Assembly: GCA_902761735.1 (NCBI GenBank)
Contig: CACWLL010000001.1
Location: forward strand, 186,001-250,000
DNA length: 64,000 nucleotides
Direction: 5' to 3'
Origin: an uncultured bacterium
GTDB taxonomy: Bacteria; Cyanobacteriota; Vampirovibrionia; Gastranaerophilales; Gastranaerophilaceae
The first letter of the stretch is position 1, and every line of letters begins with the position of its first letter. The notes beneath the pieces were generated by a model. The model made no database searches. It was not told the DNA's origin and saw nothing but the letters and a program-made list of their open reading frames with translations. Positions 8,016 to 17,971 of this stretch are shown in pieces. Both the position numbers and the translations under genes were made by a program.

Positions 8016-9460
8016 TATTTACCGGAAAGCTCCCTATAAAGTTTTAAATACTCATCACTGCTCTTTTTCCATGAAAAATCCTTTTCCATCGCGGATTTTC
8101 TCATCGCATTCAATGTATACTTATCTTTGTATACCTCAATTGCACAATTAACCGCCTGCATCATATCAAATCCGTTATAAGACCAGAACTTAAAGCCAGT
8201 ACTGTCATTTAGAGGATATCCCGTAACAGTATCCTCCAAACCTCCCGTAGCTCTGACGATAGGCAATGAACCATATCTCATTGCGATTAACTGACTTAAA
8301 CCGCAAGGCTCAAATTTTGACGGCATCAGGTAGAAATCAGATGCTGCATAAATTTGATTTGCCAATTCCGCGTTATACCCTATATAAGCCCTTATATTTG
8401 GTGAATTATTTGATAACCAAATCAAAAGATTTTCATAATCTTTATTACCGCTGCCCAAGAAAATATAATCAGCATTTGTTTCCATCATTGCATATTGAGA
8501 ATCCCTTATTAAATCAATACCTTTTTGAGGAACGAGCCTTGTAATACACGCAATAAGAGGTCTGTCCGGATTATACTTCAATCCGAACTTTTCACATAAT
8601 TCTTTTTTATTTTCCTCTTTATTCTTTAATGTTCTTACATCATAATTTTTGACTAAATTTTTATCATTTTTAGGATTGAACACATCATAATCTATACCGT
8701 TCAATATACCTCTCAATTTATACTGCGCCCCTCTTAACGTGTAGTCCATACCTTCACCATATTCTCCGGTAAGGATTTCTTTAGCATACGTCGGAGATAC
8801 GGCAACAATACGGTCGGAATAATTAATCGCACCCTTCATCCAATTAACTTTTCCGTAGTGTTCAACACCCCATTCATTGTATACAATATCCTTCCTCATA
8901 TTTGCAAAATCAAGAACATCCTCAAACCAAACGCCCTGATACGCCAAATTGTGAATTTCAAAAACAGTTTTCGTATGTTGCCAATATTCATCATACCTGT
9001 AATTACTGTGTAAATATACAGGAATCATTGCCGTATGCCAATCATTAGCATGGATAACATCTGCCCTAAAATTCAGCAATTTTGCATATTCCATCACGGC
9101 AAGCGAAAATGCAATATATCTTTCGTGTTCATAAGCAGGGTCCAACCACTTTGGATAGACATCATGGAAACATGTAAAATACCAATCATTATGCACAAAA
9201 AACACATTTATATCGGTTCCCGGTAACTTACACATAAACAATCTAAACTTGTGACCGTTACGCCCAAATGTTAACCACATTTCAGAATTTTCAAGTTCTT
9301 TTATTCCCCATTTTTCGGTATTAATACAACCATGTAATGGCGTAAAAATAGCAATTTCTGCCTTTTTCTCAAGATATTTAGGCAAACTGCCTACAACATC
9401 AGCTAAGCCTCCGGCCTTTGAAAAAGGTGCAACTTCCGCTGCCGCAAAAAGAACTTTCAT
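8015..9460 (-). CDS. glgA: Glycogen synthase (ADP-glucose, GT5)
   Basis: A 481-residue bacterial glycogen/starch synthase that extends alpha-1,4-glucan from ADP-glucose. The N-terminal signature KVLFAAAEVAPFSKAGGLADVVGSLP contains the KxGGL substrate-binding motif. In the C-terminal GT-B half, MPSKFEPCGLSQLIAMRYGSLPIVRATGGLEDTV has the catalytic EPCGL and the RxTGGL motif. Length is typical of the family. AAGGAGAAG lies upstream of the ATG. No glgC, glgB or glgP is in the window, so the rest of the pathway must be elsewhere. It lies 29 nt downstream of the 1196-residue zinc-ribbon protein and is probably cotranscribed. Confidence 0.95.
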   Translation of the reverse strand: MKVLFAAAEVAPFSKAGGLADVVGSLPKYLEKKAEIAIFTPLHGCINTEKWGIKELENSEMWLTFGRNGHKFRLFMCKLPGTDINVFFVHNDWYFTCFHDVYPKWLDPAYEHERYIAFSLAVMEYAKLLNFRADVIHANDWHTAMIPVYLHSNYRYDEYWQHTKTVFEIHNLAYQGVWFEDVLDFANMRKDIVYNEWGVEHYGKVNWMKGAINYSDRIVAVSPTYAKEILTGEYGEGMDYTLRGAQYKLRGILNGIDYDVFNPKNDKNLVKNYDVRTLKNKEENKKELCEKFGLKYNPDRPLIACITRLVPQKGIDLIRDSQYAMMETNADYIFLGSGNKDYENLLIWLSNNSPNIRAYIGYNAELANQIYAASDFYLMPSKFEPCGLSQLIAMRYGSLPIVRATGGLEDTVTGYPLNDSTGFKFWSYNGFDMMQAVNCAIEVYKDKYTLNAMRKSAMEKDFSWKKSSDEYLKLYRELSGK

Positions 9461-9489
9461 ATTAACTTCTCCTTTATTTATAATCGGTC

Positions 9490-12400
9490 TTATTTATCGT
9501 TTTTCTCTTCGTCGGAATCGTTTTGAGGCGGTTCTTCTTCATTATCGTCTTTTGAGAATATTCCGCCACCTGTACGTTCTTCCTTATTATCGTCTAAGTC
9601 ATTTACAGATGCTTTTTTATATGTAGGAGCACTACTTTCGGCTTCTTCATCAGGATCTACTAACGGGATATAATGTTCAGCAGCGGTATCAAATTCAAAA
9701 TTTATTCCATGCTTATTTGCAATATACGCTGCCTGAGATAAACATATTTCGGCATTTTCGTTTTCACCACGGAATCTCAATACCTTGTACATGTTATATT
9801 TGAATAACATCAAAATAAATTCATTTGAATTATCCATCTTTTCAAGCTGGATTAGTGAATTATTTACTATACCTTTGGTTACTATATATTTACCCTCAGC
9901 CATATTCAATTCACTCATAACGTACCAAGCCATATAAAGGAGATTATTCAATCCGTTTTCATTTGCAGTACGAATAATCTGGTAAATTATAGCAGAAGCT
10001 TTTCTGAAGGAACAAAGCTTCATATAAGAATAACCAATCATCAAATCGGTAAATAATTCTATTTGTGACAAATGATATTGTTTTGCAAGAATTTTTGCTT
10101 CATATATTTCTTCTGCAAACACCTTATAGTCATGTCTGCATCTTGTAAACGCTTCAATTATATGATATATGATTGCAGAAAATTTATTATCTTCCGCCAA
10201 AAGGGTATTATCATATTGAGGCTGCTGTCCAAACATTAAACTCTCAAGAGCTACAAAAGCGTCATACGCATGAGGAACTCTTGTAAAATCGGAACGAACA
10301 ATATTCAAAAATTCTTTTACATTACCCTTCAACTGCAGGACATTTGCTAACGCAACATAGCCGATTGTATCCATTATAATTTTTTCAAACTGTTCCGATG
10401 TCATATAATCAGGGCGCATCAAATCCATGTTTTCCTGATTCATAACATTTAGAACATTATATCCTAAGTCTAAACAATCTTCCCAAGCACCAATATTAAA
10501 CAATATTTCGACATGAACAATTGTCATTAAGAAGAAGTACTTGTTAAAATTAGTAGCCCCGGGATCAATTGAGCAATTTGGAAGCAACGACAACACCTTA
10601 TGCGTCAATTCAAGAGCATGTGTATAATGACCCGATTGCATACAGCTTTGAATCAGTTTATTACAAAGGTTGATAATCTTTTCGCTATCCGTAGTTCTTT
10701 CAAGATGTAATAGCGTTCTCTCAGCAATTTCAAAAGTCTTATCCGGAACAAAATCAAACATGTTCTGCGCAATATTTTCATACAATTCCAGTCTGTAATT
10801 TTCAATATCCTCTTGTGCTTCTTCATCTTTATTCATATCAAGAATTTCGAGTATTTTATCAGCACAATTCAAATAGGAGTTGAAATCGCCTAACGAAAGA
10901 TTAATCTTAGCGAGTTTTTCCCATTCCAAAAATTCCTTTTTATAATCTTGCAATAGACCGTATAAATATGCTTTTTCAGGGCAAGGCATACTGTCATCAA
11001 AGACTTTTGTAAACAATATATCGGCAACCTCTTTCAAGACGGTTTTGTCTAATACTTTAAGAATATTTTCTCTCAAAATATTATAGTTAGGGAAATACAT
11101 ACAATTATTGTAATAGTATATATAACCCATCTCTGCAAGTTTTTCCAATATATCTCCCAAATCTGGGAAGTCTAAACTCTTAATTGTATTATCATCAATT
11201 CTTGTTCCTAATAAAATTACCGTTGCTAAAAACTTGATAGCTTCCGGATAATCCTTTAACAAATCCAATCTGCGTTTTACCAGTTTATTTAAGCTTGATG
11301 GAATTATCAATGTTTTTGGGGTTAACATTTTTATTTCAGATTCACCTGCTTCAAAGACTCCGCTTTCAATCAAATACTGAATTGCAATATCCAAGAACAA
11401 AATACTTCCAAAGGAATATTTCGCAATTCTTTGGAAATAGAAACTATCCATAATATTCTTGTAATAACTCTTATTTTCCTCAACCATCTTTTCAAACGGT
11501 GTCGGTTTTAGAGTAATCTCAGTATAATAAGACTTCGTAAGCAGGAAGTGCATATCTTTATGCAATCCGAACTCCTTACTGTATACAACAAGATAACTGA
11601 TATCCAACTGTTCAAAAGTCTTAAACAGGTATTGCAATACGTCGTAAGAACTTGCATCAATTTTATCAAAATTCTCGATAAATATTAAAGTATTTGGAAT
11701 AGCCTGCAACAAAGTCAAGAAAATATCAAAATAAGTATATCTTGTATCTTGAGGATTATCTCCGCGTTGATTGAAGGTTATTAAATCTCTTATCATACCG
11801 GTTTTATCGATTGATGCAAACATAGAGAAATCGTTGTTTCTGAATAATTTTTGAGAAACCGTATACTCAAAAATCGCAGAAACTAAACTTCTGAAGAATG
11901 AATACGGAGAATATTTCATCTCGTCATAACAAGTTACCGTTATAATGTTTGAATATATACCTAAATCATTTATAGAAGATAATAATTTTATTGAGTACGG
12001 AACATATAAAGGATCTGTACGAATAGCAACTATACCCTTTGGTACAGACTGAATTTTACTTGCTACATGATAAAACACATCTATATTTTCGGTCCTGATA
12101 AACTCACATTGAATTTCGCTGAAATCAATAGTTTCAATATCATAAATATCATCAGGATCGTTTGGCTTTTCCATTTTACTGAGAGCCGCCCCGTCCAACT
12201 TATCCTGTTCAACAAGCATATTTTGGACAAAATTAGGTATTTCTGCTTCCCCGTCAGTCTCATCCAAATCCGCATAGTTTATTACAATTTCTTTTGAGAC
12301 ATCAATTTGGTAAAAAGTTCTCATTTCCCCGTTTATTGAAATAGAACTTAACGCATCGAACGGATAATCTTTACCGATAGCTTCTTCCATAAAGTTATCC

Positions 12401-13080
12401 GCAATTACCTGAAATGTTCCCATCAATCGTTCTTGTTTATTTTCACTTGTTCTGTTTACCATGTTGACGTGAAAACCGGAATCAAAATTGTACGGGTCAT
12501 CATGAATCGTTCTTTGCATTAAAAACATATTACAACGAACCGTTGTATTTTTCTTATTTGTAAGCTTGTAATTCATTTTTGTTATCTCGGTAAGAATTTT
12601 TATCGCAACTTTTATTGCATTTCTGGCCGAGGCTTTAAATGAATATTCTTTATCAAATCTTATAACGATATTTTTTCCGATATATTGGCGCCTAACACCG
12701 GCTTCAATACATTGATTAACAAAAATCTTATCCAGATTGTCTTTAAACTTATTTACAAGTTTTGCACTGCCTAAAATTTGAGTAATTTCACCCATTACCG
12801 GAAATGTTATAAGTATACAAGCAAATTGGTCTGTATTAGCTTCATTTAAGATAACGCTTTGTTCAAGGTCAAATCCGCATTTTTTGCAGTGCTTATCACC
12901 GGTAAGGTTGATTTTACCGCATTTATGACATTTGGTTAATATAACATAGCCGCAACGCTTACATGTATTTGTTTTATTTATGGTTTTACACTTAGGGCAT
13001 ACAATCTTTAGAACCTTCTTACAGTTCGGGCAGACTGTTGCCTTATCGTCTATTTCCATACCACATTTTGGACATTCCAT
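9490..13080 (-). CDS. Zinc-ribbon / pseudo-cyclase / STAND-like ATPase / helical-repeat protein
   Basis: A 1196-residue multidomain protein. Residues 3-68 carry six CxxC-type pairs (C3/C6, C17/C20, C28/C31, C40/C43, C51/C54, C65/C68), enough for three zinc ribbons. Residues about 78-260 resemble a class III nucleotide cyclase fold. Both metal-binding Asp positions appear lost (ILITFPVMGEI for the first; YIGKNIVIRF where YxGD is expected). Residues about 320-560 look like a STAND/AAA ATPase with a Walker B-like LIFIENFDKID (465-473) but no GKS/T P-loop. From about 600 to 1130 it is helical and TPR-like, ending in an acidic tail. Known cyclase-ATPase-TPR proteins are signalling regulators; this one may only scaffold. 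The start is decided by the first CxxC and has no Shine-Dalgarno sequence. Confidence 0.7.
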   Translation of the reverse strand: MECPKCGMEIDDKATVCPNCKKVLKIVCPKCKTINKTNTCKRCGYVILTKCHKCGKINLTGDKHCKKCGFDLEQSVILNEANTDQFACILITFPVMGEITQILGSAKLVNKFKDNLDKIFVNQCIEAGVRRQYIGKNIVIRFDKEYSFKASARNAIKVAIKILTEITKMNYKLTNKKNTTVRCNMFLMQRTIHDDPYNFDSGFHVNMVNRTSENKQERLMGTFQVIADNFMEEAIGKDYPFDALSSISINGEMRTFYQIDVSKEIVINYADLDETDGEAEIPNFVQNMLVEQDKLDGAALSKMEKPNDPDDIYDIETIDFSEIQCEFIRTENIDVFYHVASKIQSVPKGIVAIRTDPLYVPYSIKLLSSINDLGIYSNIITVTCYDEMKYSPYSFFRSLVSAIFEYTVSQKLFRNNDFSMFASIDKTGMIRDLITFNQRGDNPQDTRYTYFDIFLTLLQAIPNTLIFIENFDKIDASSYDVLQYLFKTFEQLDISYLVVYSKEFGLHKDMHFLLTKSYYTEITLKPTPFEKMVEENKSYYKNIMDSFYFQRIAKYSFGSILFLDIAIQYLIESGVFEAGESEIKMLTPKTLIIPSSLNKLVKRRLDLLKDYPEAIKFLATVILLGTRIDDNTIKSLDFPDLGDILEKLAEMGYIYYYNNCMYFPNYNILRENILKVLDKTVLKEVADILFTKVFDDSMPCPEKAYLYGLLQDYKKEFLEWEKLAKINLSLGDFNSYLNCADKILEILDMNKDEEAQEDIENYRLELYENIAQNMFDFVPDKTFEIAERTLLHLERTTDSEKIINLCNKLIQSCMQSGHYTHALELTHKVLSLLPNCSIDPGATNFNKYFFLMTIVHVEILFNIGAWEDCLDLGYNVLNVMNQENMDLMRPDYMTSEQFEKIIMDTIGYVALANVLQLKGNVKEFLNIVRSDFTRVPHAYDAFVALESLMFGQQPQYDNTLLAEDNKFSAIIYHIIEAFTRCRHDYKVFAEEIYEAKILAKQYHLSQIELFTDLMIGYSYMKLCSFRKASAIIYQIIRTANENGLNNLLYMAWYVMSELNMAEGKYIVTKGIVNNSLIQLEKMDNSNEFILMLFKYNMYKVLRFRGENENAEICLSQAAYIANKHGINFEFDTAAEHYIPLVDPDEEAESSAPTYKKASVNDLDDNKEERTGGGIFSKDDNEEEPPQNDSDEEKNDK

Positions 13081-13086
13081 AATGAG

Positions 13087-13095
13087 ATTATACCA
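13087..13095 (-). promoter_or_regulatory. Extended -10 promoter of the zinc-ribbon protein gene (leaderless)
   Basis: Minus-strand TGGTATAAT is a perfect consensus -10 with the TGn extension. It ends 6 nt before the ATG at 13080, placing the expected transcription start on the A of the ATG. The zinc-ribbon cysteines start at codon 3, so a later start is unlikely. Confidence 0.65.
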
Positions 13096-13177
13096 TGCTT
13101 TATAAGATTTATATACTTTCTTAACAGTTAGTAATAAATAATGATACTACCCTTAGTGCACATGAAGAAATTTTAAA

Positions 13178-14347
13178 TTATTCGTATCTTATACCTGCAT
13201 CTTTAATACGCTGCAAAGCTTTTTTTATAGTATCAACATCTTTGGTTAATGCTATACGAATATAACCTTCTCCGCATTTCCCGTAACCGTTTCCCGGCGG
13301 AACAACGACATGAGCTTTTTCTAACAATTCTGTTGCAAACTCTTCACTTGATTTCCCGTTCGGGGTCGGAATCCAAATATAAAAAGTAGCCTTAGATGGT
13401 TTGATATCCCAACCAAGTTCTCTTAAGCCTTTTTCCATAACATCACGTCGTTCCTGATACATTCCGTTTAATCTGTCAATATAAGATTGGTCGATAGTAA
13501 ACGCCGTTGATGCAGCTTGTTGAATTGCTTTAAAAGTGCCGCTGTCAATATTATTTTTTATCGTACCAAGAGCCTTAACCGCATCCTTATTTCCGCATAC
13601 AAATCCGACACGCCATCCTGTCATATTGTATGATTTTGAATGTGAATAAAATTCCAAAGCAACATCTTTAGCGCCCTCAACCTCGAGCACAGACGGAGCC
13701 TTATACCCGTCATATGTCATCTCGGAATATGCCATATCTGAGCATAACAATATATCGTATTTTTTACAAAACGCAACAGCCTTCTTCCAAAATTCCAAAT
13801 CAGCAACAGCTCCGGTCGGATTGTTCGGATAATTTAAAAACATAAGTTTTGACTTTTTAGCAATATCTTCGGGAATTTTATCAAAATCCGGCAGGAAGCC
13901 GTTTTCTTCCAATAAAGGCATCGCATAAGGAGTTCCGCCTGCGAATACCGTTGCATTATGATATACCGGATACCCCGGGTCAGGAACAAGAGTATAATCC
14001 CCCTTGTCTACATACGCAAAAAATACATGCGCAATAGTTTCTTTAGAACCGATATTTGCAAGGACTTCCGTATCAGGGTCAACATCAACACCAAAACGTT
14101 TCTTCATCCAAGCTGCCGCTGCTTCTCTAAACTGTTTCGTACCGTTATATGGCGGATAATCGTGATTTTTAGAATCATCAATCGCACGATGCATTTCCTC
14201 TACCACAGGTTGTAATGTCGGCGTATCAGGATCTCCGATACTGAGACTTATAATATCATAACCTTTTGCTTTTGCCTCCGCTATTTTTCTGTCAATTTCC
14301 GCAAACAAATACGGAGGAATTTTTTCTAAACGTTCTGAAACTTTCAT
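13178..14347 (-). CDS. dapL: LL-diaminopimelate aminotransferase
   Basis: A 389-residue PLP-dependent class I/II aminotransferase that converts tetrahydrodipicolinate directly to LL-diaminopimelate, for lysine and peptidoglycan synthesis. Recognisable segments: SLSIGDPDTPT, YPPYNGTKQFREAAAAWMK, DPGYPVYHNATVFAGG, LNYPNNPTGAVA, and the PLP-lysine motif SHSKSYNMTGWRVGF. These match the DapL family common in Cyanobacteria and some other lineages. The ATG at 14345-14347 is 6 nt after AAGGAG; a TTG one codon earlier is less well placed. Other class I aminotransferases are the alternative. ruvB is divergently transcribed. Confidence 0.85.
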   Translation of the reverse strand: MKVSERLEKIPPYLFAEIDRKIAEAKAKGYDIISLSIGDPDTPTLQPVVEEMHRAIDDSKNHDYPPYNGTKQFREAAAAWMKKRFGVDVDPDTEVLANIGSKETIAHVFFAYVDKGDYTLVPDPGYPVYHNATVFAGGTPYAMPLLEENGFLPDFDKIPEDIAKKSKLMFLNYPNNPTGAVADLEFWKKAVAFCKKYDILLCSDMAYSEMTYDGYKAPSVLEVEGAKDVALEFYSHSKSYNMTGWRVGFVCGNKDAVKALGTIKNNIDSGTFKAIQQAASTAFTIDQSYIDRLNGMYQERRDVMEKGLRELGWDIKPSKATFYIWIPTPNGKSSEEFATELLEKAHVVVPPGNGYGKCGEGYIRIALTKDVDTIKKALQRIKDAGIRYE

Positions 14348-14434
14348 CAACTACTCCTTATTCAAACTTAATAAATTTACTATCTTTTAATTTATATGAT
14401 ACCATAAATATTATTAAGGCAACAGGAAAAAACA

Positions 14435-15511
14435 TTGAGTATTATAACCGACGAAGAAAACAACTACAAAAAAGTAGATATTAATAAAACCAAAAATGAC
14501 ATAGTAAAACCTGAAACAATAGAAAGTGACAGGAAATTTGAGAATACAATTCGTCCTAAGAATTTTGAAGCTTATATAGGACAATCGGCGCTCAAAGAAA
14601 CTTTAAAAATAACAATTGCCGCCGCAAAAAAAAGGGAACAACCGCTTGATCACCTTTTATTTTACGGGCCTCCGGGGTTGGGCAAAACAACATTAGCCGG
14701 AGTTATTGCAGAACAAATGGGAGTAGATATCAAAATCACATCAGCCCCTGCTCTTGAGCGACCGAGGGACATAATTGGTATATTGATGTCACTAAAAGGC
14801 GGAGAAATTCTGTTTATTGATGAAATTCATCGACTCAATAAAATTGCTGAAGAAATTCTCTATCCGGCAATGGAAGATTTCTATCTTGATATGACAACAG
14901 GTAAGGGACAAACCGTTAAAACTTTACGCCTGCCGATTCCAAAGTTTACACTCATTGGTGCCACAACAAAAGCCGGTGCATTGTCAGGTCCGTTACGCGA
15001 CAGATTTGGAATAATTCATCGCCTTGAATTTTATACGGAAGATGAATTAGCCGAAGTCATAACAAGAACTGCCGGTATTTTAAACATATCAATAGATAAC
15101 GACGGAGCTCATGCTATTGCAAAACGTTCAAGAGGCACTCCGAGAATTGCAAACAGACTTGTCAAACGAGTTGCGGATTTTGCCTTAGTGAAAGCTGACG
15201 GTAAAATCACTCAAAAAATAGCAAACAATGCTCTTAATACGTTAAAAATTGACAATTGCGGATTAGATACTACCGATAGAAATTTATTAATGCTTATTGT
15301 TGAAAAATACAACGGAGGACCTGTTGGAATTGAAACTTTAGCTGCAGCACTGGGTGAAGATGTAAGAACACTGGAAGATGTTTGTGAACCGTACTTATTA
15401 CAAGCAGGGTTGTTACAAAGAACCCCAAGAGGCAGAATGGTTACTCCATATGCTCTTGACCATTTAGGGATAAAAAATTCAAACATTTCAATCCAAGGTA
15501 GTCTGTTTTAA
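14435..15511 (+). CDS. ruvB: Holliday junction branch-migration helicase RuvB
   Basis: A 358-residue AAA+ motor that works with RuvA/RuvC. Motifs in order: [11 protein letters not shown] at the start of the RuvB N-domain, Walker [20 protein letters not shown], Walker [12 protein letters not shown], sensor 1 [20 protein letters not shown] with the arginine finger, sensor 2 [12 protein letters not shown], and C-terminal winged helix [16 protein letters not shown]. It begins with TTG (14435); no in-frame ATG occurs before the conserved region, and an AGGA lies just upstream. The N-terminal ~35 residues before the core are Lys/Asn-rich and not conserved. ruvA and ruvC are not adjacent. Confidence 0.96.
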   Translation: MSIITDEENNYKKVDINKTKNDIVKPETIESDRKFENTIRPKNFEAYIGQSALKETLKITIAAAKKREQPLDHLLFYGPPGLGKTTLAGVIAEQMGVDIKITSAPALERPRDIIGILMSLKGGEILFIDEIHRLNKIAEEILYPAMEDFYLDMTTGKGQTVKTLRLPIPKFTLIGATTKAGALSGPLRDRFGIIHRLEFYTEDELAEVITRTAGILNISIDNDGAHAIAKRSRGTPRIANRLVKRVADFALVKADGKITQKIANNALNTLKIDNCGLDTTDRNLLMLIVEKYNGGPVGIETLAAALGEDVRTLEDVCEPYLLQAGLLQRTPRGRMVTPYALDHLGIKNSNISIQGSLF

Positions 15512-15603
15512 AAATAAATTTATATTTAAATTTTATTGATTAGTCTATATAAAGTATTTAAATTGCCATATAGTATGTTATACTATATAAAAGAGGTTGA
15601 ATT

Positions 15604-16224
15604 ATGTATTTTGATAGAAAATGTAAAATTACTTTTATAAGTCACGGTGCTACCATTTTTTCTGAAGAAGGCAGATTTTCCGATTTGGAGAATCATCCGC
15701 CGCTAAATGAAAACGGCGCAGAGGAAATTGATAAAATTTGCGACTACCTAAAAAAGAGACAAGTTAAAAATGATAAAATATATTCATCTTCGGCTTCACG
15801 CTGTACACAATCAGCAAAAAAGATAGCAAAAGTCTACAAAAAAGACTTTGAAATCGTGGATTTAAAACCGAGAAAATGCGGATCCTTCAGCGGTTTTACA
15901 TTTGAACAGATAGAAACAAAATTCCCAAAGAAACTTAAAGATTTAATCTTAAAACCTGATGTTCCGACTCCGGAAGACGCAGAAACGGTTTCGGATTTTA
16001 TAAAAAGGGTATCCGAAGAAATAGAAAAAATTGTAGAACAAAATATTGGAAGCAGAATAATCATTGTAACGCACCCCGATGTAATAAAAGCAGCAATTTG
16101 TGATGCTTTAGAAATACCTGCAACATCTTTTCAACATTTATATATAAAAACAGGTTCCGCAACACAGGTCAGCTACTTTAAAAGCTGGAAAAGCCTTATA
16201 TATTCGGATTATACTCCGCTTTAA
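15604..16224 (+). CDS. Histidine-phosphatase superfamily protein with altered RHG motif
   Basis: A 206-residue member of the phosphoglycerate mutase-like fold. The catalytic RHG near the N-terminus reads SHG (residues 13-15), keeping the phospho-accepting His. Later motifs are IYSSSASRCTQSAKKIA (conserved Arg) and VTHPDVIKAAICDAL (second His). The acidic residue usual in L.E..fG.w.G is missing (LKPRKCGSFSG). Members remove phosphate from sugars, nucleotides or proteins; the substrate here is unknown and activity may be reduced. A GAGG lies upstream of the ATG, and TGTTATACT at 15576-15584 looks like an extended -10. The stop overlaps the convergent radical SAM gene in a shared TTAA. Confidence 0.75.
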   Translation: MYFDRKCKITFISHGATIFSEEGRFSDLENHPPLNENGAEEIDKICDYLKKRQVKNDKIYSSSASRCTQSAKKIAKVYKKDFEIVDLKPRKCGSFSGFTFEQIETKFPKKLKDLILKPDVPTPEDAETVSDFIKRVSEEIEKIVEQNIGSRIIIVTHPDVIKAAICDALEIPATSFQHLYIKTGSATQVSYFKSWKSLIYSDYTPL

Positions 16225-17759
16225 CAAGAAATTAATCTTTTGCATTCACTGATAAGAAAAGCCTTATCAGGATTTAATTCAATAAAATCCCAAGGCAATT
16301 TGTCATCAAAGCTCCGAGAGGATATCGCAAATTTATCCGGATTGATATTATGAATTTTTGCGGCTTTATTATACGCACCTAATTTTCCGCCGTTTTTATA
16401 AACAGTAATGAGAAAATCCCCGATTGTATTGTCTGCCCTTGATAAAAATGCCTGCCAATAATCCCACTTTACGCTTGAAACAGAAACCTCTATACCTGAT
16501 TTATGCAATTCTTTTTTTATGTAATTAGATTTATTTTCCAACGACTTTGAATCCTCTCGCGCACACCACTGAAACGGAGTATTTGGTTTGGGCACAAATG
16601 TAGAAAAACCAAAAGAAATATCGAAACCCTTATATGCTTTTTTCAATTCTTTTGCAAGAGCAATAATCTCCTCTATATCTTGCGGATTTTCTGTAGGCAA
16701 ACCTAACATTCCATAAAACTTAAAACCTTTCAATCCCGAATTTTTGGCTATTTCAACAGCATTGAATATTTGTTCTTTTGTAAGATTTTTATTTATAACC
16801 CTTCTTAATCTTTCGCTACCAGCTTCTATTGCGAGAGTGACATTTTTCTGCCCGCAGGCAACAAGCGTTTTTAAAATATTTGGGGTAATAGAGTCAACCC
16901 TCAAAGAAGAAACACTCATCTCAATATCTTTACCTGCCTGTATTTTTTGGTAAATATACTCGCAAATATCTTCAAATCTTGGATGCGCACTAAGTTGAGC
17001 TCCCAATAAAGCAATTTTATTTGTATTTTTTAATCCTATTTCTATGGTTTCAATAATTTTTTCATAAGGAACACTTCTCAAAGGCAAATTGAGGTACGAA
17101 GCAATACAAAATCCGCAACGATTTGCACACCCCCTCGCAACCTCCATTATAAATGTATTGGGGAAAAATGCTTTATCGCTAATAATAGGAGTATATACAC
17201 AAGTTTCAAGGTTTTTTGTTCTTTTTTTTACGAATTTTGTTAAATCAGGAACATATACTCCTTCAAGCTCGGATATCTTCTTCAGATATTCTTGTTTGGA
17301 TAAATCTTTATTTTCAGAATAAATTTTTACAACTTCATTATTAATATCTTCACCATCACCTATTATAAAGAAGTCAAAAAAATCTTCATATGGGGTAGGA
17401 TTAGCGGTAATAACAGGCCCGCCGGCATAAAGCACCGGAGCAGTATCCTCTCTGTCCTTTTTCTTTAGCGGAATATGATATTTTTCAAGTATTGCAAAAG
17501 CATTCATAAAATCCGTATCAAAAGAGAATGAAAAAGCTGCCATATCAAGGCTGTTAACAGAAATATCAGTTGAAACCGAATCGGCATAAACCCTTTCAAC
17601 ATTAACATATTCCAGCTCATCAAGTCCTTTAAACAGCCACAAATAGCCTAATGACGACATCGCAAACGACTCCGGCCCCGGAAATACCATCCAAATATTT
17701 ACATCTGCAAGTTTATTTATTTTACGGTCATACAAGTATTTTTCATTTGAACTGTTCAT
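16221..17759 (-). CDS. Radical SAM protein with B12-binding-like N-domain
   Basis: A 512-residue radical SAM enzyme. The N-terminal ~180 residues resemble the B12-binding region of the large TIGR03960-like group (WMVFPGPESFAMSSLG, APVLYAGGPVITANPTPYEDFFDFFIIGDGE). The cluster motif EVARGCANRCGFC holds the CxxxCxxC cysteines, followed by a TIM barrel with KFYGMLGLPTE. Homologues in this group occur next to ribosomal-protein genes, but the reaction is not established. I use the second ATG (17757-17759), 7 nt after GGAG; the ATG two codons upstream abuts the GGAG. The stop codon shares TTAA with the convergent phosphatase gene. Confidence 0.85.
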   Translation of the reverse strand: MNSSNEKYLYDRKINKLADVNIWMVFPGPESFAMSSLGYLWLFKGLDELEYVNVERVYADSVSTDISVNSLDMAAFSFSFDTDFMNAFAILEKYHIPLKKKDREDTAPVLYAGGPVITANPTPYEDFFDFFIIGDGEDINNEVVKIYSENKDLSKQEYLKKISELEGVYVPDLTKFVKKRTKNLETCVYTPIISDKAFFPNTFIMEVARGCANRCGFCIASYLNLPLRSVPYEKIIETIEIGLKNTNKIALLGAQLSAHPRFEDICEYIYQKIQAGKDIEMSVSSLRVDSITPNILKTLVACGQKNVTLAIEAGSERLRRVINKNLTKEQIFNAVEIAKNSGLKGFKFYGMLGLPTENPQDIEEIIALAKELKKAYKGFDISFGFSTFVPKPNTPFQWCAREDSKSLENKSNYIKKELHKSGIEVSVSSVKWDYWQAFLSRADNTIGDFLITVYKNGGKLGAYNKAAKIHNINPDKFAISSRSFDDKLPWDFIELNPDKAFLISECKRLISC

Positions 17760-17971
17760 TCGCATTCTCCGGAACGGTTACTTTCAAAAACTTTAACATA
17801 AATATTATTTTTTAAACTTATTGTCATCATATCAGTTAATTTTACCAAAAATAATTGCAACGGTAAATTGTAAACTATTGTTACATTATATAGTTTTTTA
17901 GCAATTTTTATAAGTAAAAAAACTTTTTATATATGGTTAGTGGTAAGTTAGTAAATTTAAGGTAGTTCGAA

